Shown: one piece after another, positions 10,961 to 21,161 of the stretch
Layout of the letters: the number at the start of each line of letters is the position of its first letter
Numbering within the stretch: position 1 is the first letter of the stretch
NCBI GenBank assembly: GCA_003427395.1
Contig: BFEA01000733.1
Span: forward strand, 41,454 to 75,674
From: Chara braunii
Lineage: Eukaryota > Streptophyta > Charophyceae > Charales > Characeae
Length of the DNA: 34,221 bases
Direction of reading: 5' to 3'
The notes under the pieces: generated by a model
Databases searched by the model: none
The model's input: the letters and a program-made list of their open reading frames with translations, nothing else
Told to the model about the DNA's origin: nothing
Program-made: the position numbers and the translations under genes

Positions 10961-11218
10961 TTTCGTATGTGTGTATGTGTGTGTTTTATTTTTGCGTTCG
11001 TAGAGTGGCGTGCGCGTGGTGTGTGGGATGCGTCCTAGTCGACCGGCGACGAGCCGCGCTTGGGACCTCAGCCCCCCAAGATGTCGGTTCGCGTGCGGGT
11101 CCGATAGAGACGTACGACCACGCGTACCCCCTATGCTGCAGCGAACGAGAAACACCCTCGATTTATCAATTACTTCCTTATTTAAGGTTGTTTTTTAATC
11201 CAAATTTAGATAGATCAA

Positions 11219-11226
11219 ACACACAA

Positions 11227-11278
<52 letters not shown>

Positions 11279-11603
11279 AAACACACAAACACACATACAA
11301 ACACACACACACATACACACACATACACACACATACACACACAGACACACACAAACACACACACAGACACCCGCGCACGCACACATATACACACACACCC
11401 GCACACACACTCACACATACACACACACACACATCCGCGCACACACACACACACACACACATAGACAAACACACACACACACACACACACACATTCTCTC
11501 TCTCTATCTTTCTCTCTCCGCTCTATCTCTCTCTCTCTCTCTCTCCTCTCTCTCTCCGTTTTTTTTTTTTTTTTTTCTCTCTCTCTCACACACACACACA
11601 CAA
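11219..11603. repeat. Compound CA / CT / T microsatellite
   Basis: Imperfect CA repeats with CAAACA, CATACA and CCGCGC interruptions (11,219-11,494), then CT repeats (11,495-11,559), a T-tract (to about 11,577), CT and CA again. All long ORFs here (poly Thr-His or Cys-Val on the two strands) are artefacts of the dinucleotide repeat. Confidence 0.97.
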
Positions 11604-11623
11604 ATACACACAATCAAGCTATT

Positions 11624-11741
11624 AATCAATCAATCAATCAATCAGCTAAACCATTAAAGATCATATCATCTTGATTGGTTTGATCAATTGATTGATTGAT
11701 TGATTGATTGATTTGACTGATTTGATTGATTGATTGATTGA
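11624..11741. repeat. (AATC)n / (GATT)n inverted array
   Basis: An AATC tetranucleotide array (to 11,644) faces its complement GATT (about 11,687-11,741). Between them, AAACCA at 11,648-11,653 pairs with TGGTTT at 11,676-11,681, and AAGAT at 11,657-11,661 pairs with ATCTT at 11,668-11,672. The whole could extrude as a long hairpin. Confidence 0.8.
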
Positions 11742-11764
11742 CTCTCTCTCTCTCTCTCTTTCTC

Positions 11765-12080
11765 ACACACACACACACACACATACACACTCACACACAC
11801 ACACATACAAACACATANNNNNNNNNNNNNNNNNNNNNNNNNNNNNNNNNNNNNNNNNNNNNNNNNNNNNNNNNNNNNNNNNNNNNNNNNNNNNNNNNNN
11901 NNNNNNNNNNNNNNNNNNNNNNNNNNNNNNNNNNNNNNNNNNNNNNNNNNNNNNNNNNNNNNNNNNNNNNNNNNNNNNNNNNNNNNNNNNNNNNNNNNNN
12001 NNNNNNNNNNNNNNNNNNNNNNNNNNNNNNNNNNNNNNNNNNNNNNNNNNNNNNNNNNNNNNNNNNACACACACACACAT

Positions 12081-12113
<33 letters not shown>

Positions 12114-12147
12114 CACACACACACATACAATACACACACACACACAC
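11765..12147. repeat. CA microsatellite spanning an assembly gap
   Basis: CA repeats occur on both sides of a run of 249 N (11,818-12,066). The gap is evidently an unresolved length of the same dinucleotide tract, so the true size is unknown. Confidence 0.95.
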
Positions 12148-12429
12148 CAACCCCAGCCTGACCCCTTTTTGTTCTTCATTTGTTTTCAATTTTTGCATCT
12201 TAATTTTTTTAAACACCCAATTTTCTGACACAAATCCGAAAAACATTTCTCAAAAAATAAAGGTCAACTCAGCGACCATGTCACTCATGAGAAAAAATGG
12301 AAAAAAAAAATCTTGCTTTTTTTTTTTTTAATAATTTGTTTGAATCGAATTTCATTTTTTATTTTTTTTAAATCGTAAATCAAGTCGGATTCAAAAAAAA
12401 AAAATACATGATTGTAGGTTGTGCACCAC

Positions 12430-12745
12430 AGCGAACATGTTCAGAGCTTTCTCAAAAATCCGAACATGTTCGGGTGTTCGACCGAACATATTCAAAAAAA
12501 AAAAAAAAAAAAAAAATTATTTTTTGGTTTTTGATTTTTAACTCGAGTTTGGTTACAAATGTGAATATACCTCCTAGGCAAAAGTTGTTAATGTTATTAT
12601 TTTACTTTATATATATTGTTTTCAAATATTTTGGAAATTCTTGTTTTTTTCCTTAATATTTTAATGATTGTGTTCGGAGAGTTTCGACGCTTTTTCGTGT
12701 TCGGTCACGAACGTTCGGGTTCGTCACCGAACCCGAACACGATGC
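12430..12745. repeat. GAACATGTTC palindrome family and GTTCGG repeats
   Basis: GAACATGTTC words recur at about 12,434-12,480; one copy extends to a perfect 14-base palindrome CCGAACATGTTCGG. At 12,697-12,742 a GTTCGG-rich block has ends CGTGTTCGG and CCGAACACG that are reverse complements. Between them lie an A-tract (12,494-12,516) and AT-rich sequence. This may be the end structure of an old element. Confidence 0.5.
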
Positions 12746-12787
12746 TATACAGATTGTAGGGTTTAATAAGCCCTACAATCTTGTATA
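12746..12787. repeat. Strong hairpin, 16-bp stem with one bulge
   Basis: AGATTGTAGGG (12,751-12,761) pairs perfectly with 12,771-12,781 around a 9-nt AT-rich loop. The stem extends by TATAC (12,746-12,750) with GTATA (12,783-12,787) across a single bulged T. An AT-rich run follows. Confidence 0.75.
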
Positions 12788-13012
12788 TATATATATATTT
12801 TTTTCTAACGTATTTTTAGGGGTATAAAAAAATATTAAAAAAATAGGCCCCGGACCGGGCCTCATTGTCTGTGGTGGTCGAATTACCCGCGGCCTAGGCC
12901 GAGGGTGTCACATAAGCCACAACCCCCAAATCGTAATGACAAAAAAAAATAAAAAATTGAAGTAACGTATAGCATAACAAACAAAGGTAAGTTTCAAAAA
13001 TAGTGCATCGCG

Positions 13013-13160
13013 GTAGTTTCATAACAAAAATATTGGCGGGGTTCAAGTTTCGTTGCAAAAATATATCTTTCGTTACAGCTTTAGAGGCCCCAGTAGTTTC
13101 ACAACAAAAATATTTGCAGGCGGTTGCCCACTTTCCTTGCAAAAATATGTCTTCTGGACC
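13013..13160. repeat. 80-bp tandem duplication, 2 copies
   Basis: GTAGTTTCAYAACAAAAATA starts at 13,013 and again at 13,093. The downstream words TTGCAAAAATATRTCTT also repeat. Copies are moderately diverged. Confidence 0.7.
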
Positions 13161-13179
13161 CGTTTTTTTTTTTTTTTTT

Positions 13180-14078
13180 GGGAAGTTATTGCTTTATATA
13201 TCAACACAGTCGAGGTCGGGGACCTCACAATTCTACCTAGCGTTTCCAAGGAAAAAAACTTGCTGGAAACTGGGTCCAACGTCCCAAGACCACTAAGCCT
13301 CAAAAGGAAGAAAAACTCCTCAAAATAGTCTTGAAGCACAAAAAAAAGGTGGTTGAAATAATCATAGCAGAAACTCTCCACTCCTTCAGCTTATGATGTT
13401 GTATCTTTATTGCACAGGAAAATACCGGCACGTTTCTAGGATCAAAACACTATTGGCAAAGAACTATGAACTATAATCTGCAAATCACGAAAAGGCACAA
13501 GGCAAGTCACAAAAATTGTACAGTTTAACGCTAAAATTATTTCCAAAGACAAACTCAATTCTCAGATACAATTCAATTCTAAATTTTAGACCAAGTACTT
13601 ACTAAATTTTTAGACAAGGCAAATAACCGCATACTAAGATTGTGAACAAAAAATAAACGATTGAAAACAACCAATCCAAATTCCAAGATCTGTCAAACTA
13701 GAAAAAAAAAAGGGAATCTCGATGACTAAGAGCTGGGAGCGAGAAATAGACATTAGGGTTACCCTCTCAACCTCACTATCCAAAACGCTACAAAGCGCCT
13801 TTGTTGCCTAGACGGGTTTCCCACCACGCACCCAATGGATACAACTCTAGTTTGTTTTTCACCGGGTCGCTTATATCATCCCTACCCTGTGAGTATTATC
13901 CTAAACTACTGCAAACATACTCCAACACTTACGAATAACGAGAAAATATGAATCTTAATCATACGTGGGAACTCAATAGCAAAGTGAACGATCGACGAGA
14001 ACACAGTCCAGCTAAAATGAAGTTATGGCTAACAATTATTTTACCCTTCGTGCCCGGGAAACGTTCCCACCGCCATTA
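13180..14078. other. No gene recognised
   Basis: Only short ORFs. The overlapping ~90-102 codon ORFs near 13,003-13,381 on both strands run through A/T homopolymers and lack recognisable features. One copy of a short direct repeat lies at 13,711-13,780. Confidence 0.5.
13711..13780. repeat. Direct repeat copy 1 flanking the foldback element
   Basis: About 65 bases, including GATGACTAAGAGCTGGGAG and GACATTAGGGTTACCCT, that recur in the same orientation at 14,702-14,765. A third partial copy starts at about 14,760. Confidence 0.75.
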
Positions 14079-14603
14079 CATCAGAAAGATTCCCACGAGA
14101 AATGAAAGTTGAAAAAACTTTCAATGAAAAAAAAATCCTTCATATTTATAAATTATCATTCCAATGTTTATCTAATTCTAAAATTTTCAGTTTTATTTGA
14201 TAAGTTCCCGTCTAAATATGAGTTTTTCCTTCTAACTACATATATTTGTTCAAGATGGAATGAAAGTCTGGACGAGTTTATGAAATATTTTAATCAAAAT
14301 TTCATTCTACTATAACAAATATCTTCTAATTAAGATTGGATTAACATATTTATGACTGAAAATCCTTACTTAGAATGACAGTCCAATTAATATATTTCAT
14401 GAACTCATCTTGACTGTCATTCCATCTCTAGCATGTAGTTCAAATAAGAAGGGATACCCCATTCTTGGAAGGAAAGTTTTCAAGTAAGACGAAAAATTTT
14501 AAAATTAGAATGAGATTTTTAAAGATAAAATAAAAATTTAAAATTTAGAATGTCATTTTACTATAGAATGATTATTTAATTCTGAAAATTTTTTCTGTTG
14601 TAG
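14079..14603 (+). mobile_element. Foldback/MITE-like element, copy 1 (~525 bp)
   Basis: AT-rich, non-coding, and the reverse complement of 20,225-20,752 along its whole length. Ends read ACATCAGAAAG on the left and CTTTTTTCTGTTGT-like on the right, giving terminal inverted repeats of roughly 10-12 bases. Internally an arm at about 14,254-14,302 (GGAATGAAAGTCTGG onward) is the imperfect reverse complement of an arm at about 14,385-14,425, so the element is partly self-complementary. No ORF of its own. Target-site duplication is not clear for this copy. Confidence 0.75.
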
Positions 14604-14701
14604 TGAGTCTCCCACTCCCGCTGATGGCGCCGCCACCCATGAGGCTTTAGGGCTTTACTTCAACAATCCAGATACCGACAACCTACGAAATATCAAACTT
14701 A

Positions 14702-14765
14702 AGGGCAATCTCAATGACTAAGAGCTGGGAGGGAGGACTAGACATTAGGGTTACCCTTTCAATCT
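14702..14765. repeat. Direct repeat copy 2 flanking the foldback element
   Basis: Second copy of the repeat seen at 13,711-13,780, with a few substitutions. The pair brackets about 0.9 kb that includes the foldback element. Confidence 0.75.
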
Positions 14766-15025
14766 CAATGACCAAGAGTTGTAGATAGGTCAGACGAGAC
14801 TAGTTGTAGCCCTTGGACATGTCGGAACGCTGCCAACGCAGCCCGCACGCTCTCCCACCACGTCCAGATGCGCCGCTCTGCTTTCCATGCTTTTCCAAGT
14901 GGTCGAAGCAGTCGGGATGGCGCGTCATGAAATACAGCGCGCAACTTTTGGATGGTGAGAAAGAAGCCCGCCCTTTCTAGCAGAAGGCAAAGGGAGAGGA
15001 CGGCCCCTCCGGTATCGAGATTCTG
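14765..15025 (-). pseudogene. Coding-like fragment, 86 codons, no start codon
   Basis: On the minus strand a frame is open from just after a TAA at 15,026 to a TGA at 14,765, with GC-rich, codon-like composition unlike the AT-rich flanks. The deduced peptide is basic and aromatic, with AFFLTIQKLRAV, KAWKAERRIWTWWE and RAALAAFRHV segments predicted to be helical. It has no ATG, so it is an internal fragment or an exon. I do not recognise the family; a decayed transposon protein is the likeliest source in this context. The plus strand opposite has no comparable frame. Confidence 0.35.
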
Positions 15026-15440
15026 TTAGGAATGATCGTTGGTTATGACAGCTGGTATGAATTTGCCAGGATGCCATGGCATAAGAGTGCAAGGCACTCC
15101 CTACCCACTCAAGGGCTAGGCTACGCTAGGACACTGTCACCATCGCTCTCACACAGCTATGGTGCCTGGTAGGGTAGGCGCCTCGTGGAAAAGATCAGCG
15201 TCCACATACCCCGACATTGAGTCCTACTCAGCCGCCGCCAATGACCGGGCGTCGCCACCATGTGACGAACCAACTTCTGAGCCTGCACCATCTTCCAGAC
15301 CCCTTCTCTCTCTTTTTTTTTCGAATTTTGCTCGGCCTAACAATGCCCCTCTCTGTTTTGATTAAAGGTGTCATGCTGAGTGAGACCCTTGTCTCTTGTT
15401 TCATTGATTCTTGGAATGTGTTTTCATAATTTAGGAAATA
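15026..15440. other. No gene recognised
   Basis: GC-moderate sequence with short overlapping ORFs on both strands (around 15,159-15,443) and no recognisable motif. A CT/T-rich patch lies near 15,305-15,322. Confidence 0.45.
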
Positions 15441-16154
15441 CATGGGAATTACGCGCGCGTTAGTAAGCGCGCTAGGATTTTGCCCACCACTTAAAAATTC
15501 CGAAATAAACGGAACTCGACGTGTCGTTTTTGTGCATGAATGTTCTCGACTACGTCGTGAAAAACTCTGGGAATTTAGTGGGAATACGAATGGATGTGGG
15601 ACTGTCTTTTCCCGCGTCTACTTTGCGCGTTGATATGGTGATTTCAATTTTTGAATTAGCATAGGACTTAGGAATCTGTAACTGTTTTGGTGCCTCTTTT
15701 TGCATTTGTGATCGGCGCCATACAAGCGAGCTTCCCCTTTTTTGCTCCCCTTGCTATCTTCAATGCTCCATCTGCACCCTCGCTCCCTCTTCCTTTGTAA
15801 CCGTTTTCCCCTCTCTCTCTTTCTTTCTCTCCTCTCCCCCCCCCCCCCTTCGCCGTGCCTTTTCTCTTTCTTGATCATCTGAATCTTGGGTCCGTTTCGC
15901 TCTATCCTACACACCCTTCTTCCTCCCACTCTGAGTCCTACGGCCAAGAACCCGGTCGATCCTTTCTTCACTCCGTCCAGCCAAAGAGAAGCGCCCTGGA
16001 AGAGGGAACTCCTATTTCGCGACGACTCTTATTGGCTACGATCGGACTTAAAAGGATTAACATGGCTTTTGCCGGGCGATTATTTCCAAGTCCTCCCTCA
16101 CCCTTCCCTGCCCCAATCTTCATCCTCCCTCGTATCTACCTCCCTTCCCGCAAC

Positions 16155-16161
16155 TATAAAT
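16155..16161 (+). promoter_or_regulatory. Candidate TATA box
   Basis: TATAAAT in a GC-richer context, followed about 25-35 bases downstream by a CCGCAGTTCTCTCTCTC pyrimidine-rich patch that could hold a start site. It would suit an LTR promoter driving the downstream gag-pol. Sequence match only. Confidence 0.3.
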
Positions 16162-17112
16162 TCTGCAAGCGTGCCCGCAGTTCTCTCTCTCAACTCATCT
16201 GGCAGCTTCCGGGAAGCAGTGGCTAGATGGTATGTGTGGAGTGAGAGTCGAAAAGTCTCGACGAGCTGAGTGTAGTCTAGCCGACGGTGCGCCTGATCGC
16301 CACGACGGACTGTGGGATCCGGCCAAGCCGTGCACACACTAAGTCGGCGGGGTGACGATCGCAGTGGTGGAAAGTGGCACGTGACATCCGGGATTGTCAG
16401 TGCATGCATGGGGATAGTAATCAGAGTTGAATGGATGAATGACCCGGGGCCATAGTTGAGCTTCAGGGCGGATGCGCCTCCTTCACTCGAGTCGATTCCT
16501 TGGCGTGAGTCCAGCTCCACGACAGTTAAGCCGGAAGCTCTTTTTCATCATCGGATCTTGGTGTAATTTTCATAGATCTTGTCTGCTCTGTGTTTTTTCC
16601 ACCCGACCTCCTCTCTCTCTCTGTGACATGAATGATTATGGATGTTTGTTGATCTATTGCACACGAGGAATGAGATGATTGTTTTGGTTGACGCTTAATT
16701 AGTCACGGGGCAGGGGTGTTGAGCACACGGAAAACTGAGTCATGCGTGGCTATTGTTTTCGCACCTTCCTTGATGAATGTCTGTCACAGTGGGAAATGAA
16801 TGAGAATGCTTGAATAATGTCATGACGGGACGATTGCCTAGTGGACTTGTCTCTGACTAAGTCGTAGGATCATTGTGATTAACATGTGGGATGCATGCTA
16901 GATAGGATTTCGATATTGCCATGTGGACCGATTGTTACAAGCCGACTGGGCGCCGGTCTCCCGCATCCCCACCACGTCCCTTCCCGTATGACGAGAAGAG
17001 GACACATGTATGTGAGTGGGAAGTACGAGAAGTCGTCGCCAAGATCGGCGGAAGATACTATCTATTAAACTTCGACTTACAAACACTCTCTTATAACCTC
17101 GCTTACTTATTG

Positions 17113-17118
17113 AATAAA
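17113..17118 (+). promoter_or_regulatory. Candidate polyadenylation signal
   Basis: A single AATAAA about 960 bases after the TATA candidate, in the presumed LTR. A TATA-to-AATAAA order is expected in an LTR, but the hexamer is common by chance. Confidence 0.2.
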
Positions 17119-17799
17119 CGATTTAGGCTTCTCCCATTTCGCTCGCCGCTACTCAGGGAATCACTTTTGTTTTTTTTTCCTCTGGCTACTAAGATGTTTC
17201 GATGCTCTGGATTTGTAAGTGCTGGTTTTGTTATTGTGGACACACACTTTCCGCCTTATTCGTTGCAATTCCCGTTCAATGAGCTACTCGTCATCCCGTG
17301 GTCCGCAGTAGCGCTCCATTGTCCTAACACTCTGTGCAACGATGGTCGCCGCTAGCGTTACCAATCGAAGGGTTTTCACTACCGACTGCGGGAGGAAGAG
17401 AGCATAAGGAAAGAACCACTCGGCTGAGGCCTTCCACTTCAGATTCAGAGTTACGTAATGAGAGGCGTCGGGACTTGACCCGAACCAGGATACCAAGCAT
17501 GTGCCCGCCCCCTTCCACGCGAAACGAAAAGCGACGGCTCGATGGGAAGTTCAGCGATACTTTTTGGATTGAATTTTCTGGCACCGTGCGTCCCGCGCAT
17601 GCCTTTTTCTCCCTCAAAACTCTCGCAGTAACAGACCCTCCTCCTTCTTACTAAGTCCGACGGACGTAGGGGATTTCGGTTATGTCCGTGTCCCCACACT
17701 CAATTTCCTAAGAATCTTGGCACACCCTATCTTGTTGTCTCTCTGGGCCCCTTCTGCAATTTTAAACACTCCGAACGGAAGATAACACAGGGCGTGAGG

Positions 17800-17813
17800 T
17801 AGGTATCGAAGCC
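17800..17813 (+). promoter_or_regulatory. Candidate primer-binding site (initiator Met tRNA type)
   Basis: AGGTATCGAAGCC matches 10 of 13 positions of the plant initiator-Met tRNA 3'-end complement commonly used by LTR retrotransposons. It lies about 120 bases before the first gag ATG, the right place for a PBS. If correct, the 5' LTR ends just upstream, near 17,785-17,799. Confidence 0.35.
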
Positions 17814-17930
17814 GACACGTGTCGATTCTGACGATTGTATGACGAGTTGGGGAGAGGAAGATCAGCTAAAAGATCTAACTGTCTTAGTCCTCCCATGACT
17901 CGACAGAGGTTCGCCGAAGGTTGACCAGAA

Positions 17931-19631
17931 ATGCCTATGGTCGATGCTAATGGAACGCCTCCTTGGATGATGGTAAGCATCCCCGCTACCTTCCCGTTCT
18001 ACCCCAACTACACTCATCCCGAGGCATGACTCAAAGCCGTGCAAGCTCAGGGGTATGGAGTCGAGGATCTTCCTCGCGTCATTACCCTGCTACTACGAAA
18101 CACTGCTCACGACTCATTTAAAAGGTAAAGATGGGTAGATTGGGATACGTTAAAGAGGGCGTTCCTAGCGAGTTTCGACGAAGTTAGCGAAGAAGCTGCG
18201 TGGTTCGTACTAAAAACCTGACCGCAGGAACCCGGAGAGTTGCTACCCGACTTTGTGGATCGGTTTCAAACCGCATTCGATAGATCAGGACGGGAAGAAA
18301 ACGCTGCCCGAGATTTGTTTATCGATCATCTCCGCAATCCAATGTTGAAAGCGAAGCTGAAGAAAAAGGTTCCTCCGAAGACGAACCAGCCACCGGTCAT
18401 CATAGCTAAAGCGCTTGAACTGGATTTGCCGAACACGCGCAAGTATATCAGTCAAGGGGATGAAGACATCTTGGACACAATCCAAGATATGGCCGTTAAG
18501 CGACGTTCGTGGCTCAGAGCAGTGAGACGATTTTACCCTCGTCCTGATCACGATTATCGGGACGGACCCACCCCTGATCTCTCTCCGTATCACCCCTTGC
18601 CTCCGCCGAAACCTCCTTTTTCCCCAAAGATGGCACCCATGAATACCGTAATGCCCCAAGATGCGGCATCAATGCCTATTACTACCATGCATCTGGCCCA
18701 TATGATTCTTACCGCCGCGACTAAACATTCTCAATGGATGAATAATCTGATTCAGATGCAGGCTTCTCAGATGGATCGGCTGGAACAGATCATGACGAAG
18801 CTAATAAAAGTTAATCCCAATCCTTCCCGCCCCGTTCCTGCTCCGTACCCTCTACTGACCACCCCTCCTGTATTTGGACCAGCTCCCCCTCATGCGGTCA
18901 ATCGAGTAGGGAGGATTGAGTTTTACAACTGTAAACAGCCTGGACACTTTGCACGTGAATGCCCCCAGCCAAAGTGTAATCAACCCCCACCAGCAGCCAC
19001 ACCTGTGACCTTGAATCAAGGCCGGATGGCCGCAGTGTTGGAAGCAACAAAGGCTAGAGAAGCCTCCTTCTTCTCTACCGAAAAGCCGCATTCGATCAAC
19101 CCCATCGTGTCTAATTTGGGATCATCTTCCGCAGTAGCCGATGTCGTTGATCCTGCCGAGTATCTTCATTTGGCAGGACTGATCGGAGCAATCCGACCTG
19201 ACAAAGATGAACTCGAATGGGTCGAGCGAGAATTAGAACTCGGACCGCAGTTTCGAACGGGAGAAATCGATGTCGTGCAGACGCTCAAGCAGTTGGACAT
19301 CCGAGTTCCTATCCCTGTAGGACACTTGCTAACCATATCAGAGGCCGCAAATGATAAACTTCTGCAGCAATGTCCGAAAAATCAAAAACGCTTCAAGTAT
19401 CAACGCGTTCAGTGTATGCTAAAAAAAAAGAAGGATGACGAGGATGAGGCAAACTCTCCCCCAACGACCGAGCCTTACGCACGTGAAACAGTGCGAGTCG
19501 CTGCCATCTCTTACGCAGAAAAATATTATTTTATCATGTTCGATCGGTTATATGGAAAAGTGATGAGTGTGATTGTGAAGTCAGAGGTAAATCGTTCAAT
19601 GCTCTTATTGATACCGGATCATCGGTCGTAG
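17931..19631 (+). pseudogene. gag: Gag polyprotein with zinc knuckle, three early in-frame stops
   Basis: From the ATG at 17,931 a single frame runs to 19,631, broken by TGA (18,027), TAA (18,126) and TGA (18,219); after the third stop it is open for about 470 codons. Residues just before and after 18,219 (TLKRAFLASF, then PGELLPDFVDRF) fit the capsid region of retrotransposon Gag proteins, which assembles the particle. A Met/Gln-rich helical stretch precedes a Pro-rich linker and one CCHC-type knuckle at 18,921-18,962. In it the first Cys is Phe (TTT at 18,921) while Cys, His and Cys remain. The frame ends by running out of phase into the protease. A TTG start at 18,240 would give the longest ORF, but the homologous text begins upstream, so the ATG at 17,931 is preferred. 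Confidence 0.8.
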
Positions 19632-19857
19632 CCATATCCCTAGACAAAGTTAGAAAAACGGACCAACTAAACTCGATCCTTCCGCTACCTGGGAAGGAAA
19701 ACTACGTCTCGGCCGATAAAGAAGCCATAAACATAGTAGGGATCATTGAGAACGTAGCTGTCAAAGTGGGTGGAGTGCATATTCTGGTCAATGCGCTAGT
19801 CATCGATGTGCACTCTTATTTAGTGTTGTTGGGATTGCCTTGGGCAATGGCTGTATG
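19559..19857 (+). pseudogene. pol: Retropepsin-like aspartic protease domain
   Basis: In a frame shifted from gag, an ALIDTGSS motif (Asp codon 19,610, Thr 19,613, Gly 19,616) is the retropepsin active-site signature, which acts as a homodimer to process Gag-Pol. About 60 residues later, a VLLGLPW motif (near 19,825-19,845) corresponds to the conserved hydrophobic-hydrophobic-Gly strand. A TGA at about 19,861 ends this frame. The text continues in another frame (19,840-20,067, with CVNTLHDFDSKQF). The gag-protease frame change at about 19,550-19,600 could be an ancestral programmed shift or just decay; the other lesions favour decay. Confidence 0.75.
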
Positions 19858-20205
19858 TGCGTGAATACACTTCATGACTTCGACTCCAAACAGTTCGTCC
19901 TCACACCCACTGGAGGAAACCCTCAAACGCTTCCATTACGGTTTTCTACTCGATCACCGAAAATGAATCCCAGTATTGTCAGGATAGAAATGGTCCAAGT
20001 CCGGATCCCAGAAGATTCGTCCATAATCAATGACGAAGAACAGTACCTTGCTGGCGATGGCGAGTAACGAATATGATCATAAGGAAGAGATGGACTATAT
20101 GCCTAAGGAAAAAGAATGGGAACAATTGGTTGAATTGTTCGGTTATGAAATGAAAGAGGAATTTCGAATGATCCAGCGACCACCCGAACATATGATCGAA
20201 GCTTA
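19840..20205 (+). pseudogene. pol: Pol linker between protease and RT, 5' part
   Basis: Coding-like text after the protease in a new frame: hydrophilic and acidic, ending in TAA at 20,065, then a further Glu-rich stretch (MPKEKEWEQLVELF-like, near 20,119-20,160) before a TAG at 20,203. No enzyme motif. It is the N-terminal extension of RT common in Ty3/gypsy pol, and is cut by the foldback element immediately downstream. Confidence 0.55.
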
Positions 20206-20224
20206 GGAAGTGGCGAGCCTAGCC

Positions 20225-20752
20225 ATCAACAGAAAAATTTATTTGAATAAAATAATCATTCTGTAGTAGAATTACAATCTAAATTTTAAATTTTCATTCT
20301 ATCTTAAAAAATGTCATTCCAATTTTAAAAATTTTCAAATTTTCATCTTACTCTTTCATTCCAAGAATAGGGTATCCCTTCTTATTTAGACAGCATGCTA
20401 GAGATGGAATGAAAGTCTGGATAAGTTCATGAAATATTTTAATTGGACTCTCATTCTAAGTAAGGATTTTAAGTCATAAATAGGTTAATCCAATCTAAAT
20501 TAGAAGATATTTGTTGTAGTAAAATAAAAATTTAATTAAAATATTTCATAAACTCGTCCAGACTTTCATTTCATCTTAAACAAATAGAAGATGTTGGAAG
20601 GGAAAACTCATATTTAGACGGGAACTTATCAAATAAAACTGGAAAATTTTGAATTGGACGAACATTGGAATGATAATTCATAAATATGAAGGATTTTTTT
20701 TTTATGGAATGTTTTTTCAACTTTTATTTCTCATGGGAATTTTTATGTTGAT
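20225..20752 (-). mobile_element. Foldback/MITE-like element, copy 2, nested in pol
   Basis: Reverse complement of 14,079-14,603, about 528 bp and AT-rich, inserted between the protease and RT of the gypsy element. Ends ATCAACAGAAAA (left) and TTTTATGTTGAT (right) form imperfect terminal inverted repeats. Both flanks carry AGCC (20,221-20,224 and 20,751-20,756 region), a candidate 4-bp target duplication. Pol text resumes on the far side, so this insertion is younger than the retroelement. No coding capacity. Confidence 0.75.
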
Positions 20753-21161
20753 AGCCTATCGACAATCCTTCCCAGATCAACAGAAAAGCGGATTCCCGCC
20801 ACGTCATTTCTAGGGGAGCCAATCTTGCGGATTTCAGATATGACTGACTTCTTAAAACCCCCTTGCACCTTGTACAAGGGCTCGCTTTCACTCCGAGCTA
20901 GATATCAGCAGATGAATCAGTACCTGGATCTTTCTGTCTCCACCCAGATCGATGCTAATACAAGGAGCTACGATCACCCTAATCAAGCGAGAAGAAGAAT
21001 CCCCAATAGATGACGTTCCGGATCTCATGCAAGAAATGGCTGAGTTAACAGAATTGAAAGTAGTGGAAAGCACCACTGACTCTGAAACCTATGCCGAAAT
21101 TAAGAAAACAGAGATGATTAGGGTCACAGATGATTGTCACCGTCTTCTCGGTCCGGACTAG
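20753..21161 (+). pseudogene. pol: Pol linker between protease and RT, 3' part
   Basis: Coding-like text resumes after the foldback element. One frame (about 20,807-20,960) gives hydrophobic and charged segments with LRISDMTDFLKP and LRARYQQMNQYLDLS. The text then moves one frame to 20,952-21,161, an acidic stretch (IKREEESPIDDVPDLMQEM) ending in TAG. No enzymatic motif. It probably encodes the spacer that precedes RT. Confidence 0.55.

Larger units (their letters stand above)
15441..17800 (+). other. Presumed 5' LTR and leader of the Ty3/gypsy element (boundaries unresolved)
   Basis: About 2.4 kb without a recognisable coding domain, directly upstream of gag. It has features expected of an LTR: a TATAAAT box at 16,155, an AATAAA at 17,113 and a candidate tRNA primer site at its end (17,801). 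I could not find a matching copy downstream of pol, so it is not proven to be an LTR. ORFs of 60-140 codons on both strands in this interval overlap each other, contain low-complexity Pro/Ser stretches and are probably not genes. A C-tract lies at about 15,836-15,848. Confidence 0.35.

Noticed and set aside
11178-11625. Long ORFs on both strands (up to 218 codons) over the CA/CT tracts
   Set aside because: They encode only Thr-His or Cys-Val alternations produced by dinucleotide repeats.
11684-12331. ORFs of 138-197 codons across the N gap
   Set aside because: Most codons are N and the rest is CA repeat; there is no real coding evidence.
16098-16520. 140-codon minus-strand ORF upstream of gag
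   Set aside because: No motif, overlaps plus-strand ORFs of similar length, and lies in the presumed LTR.
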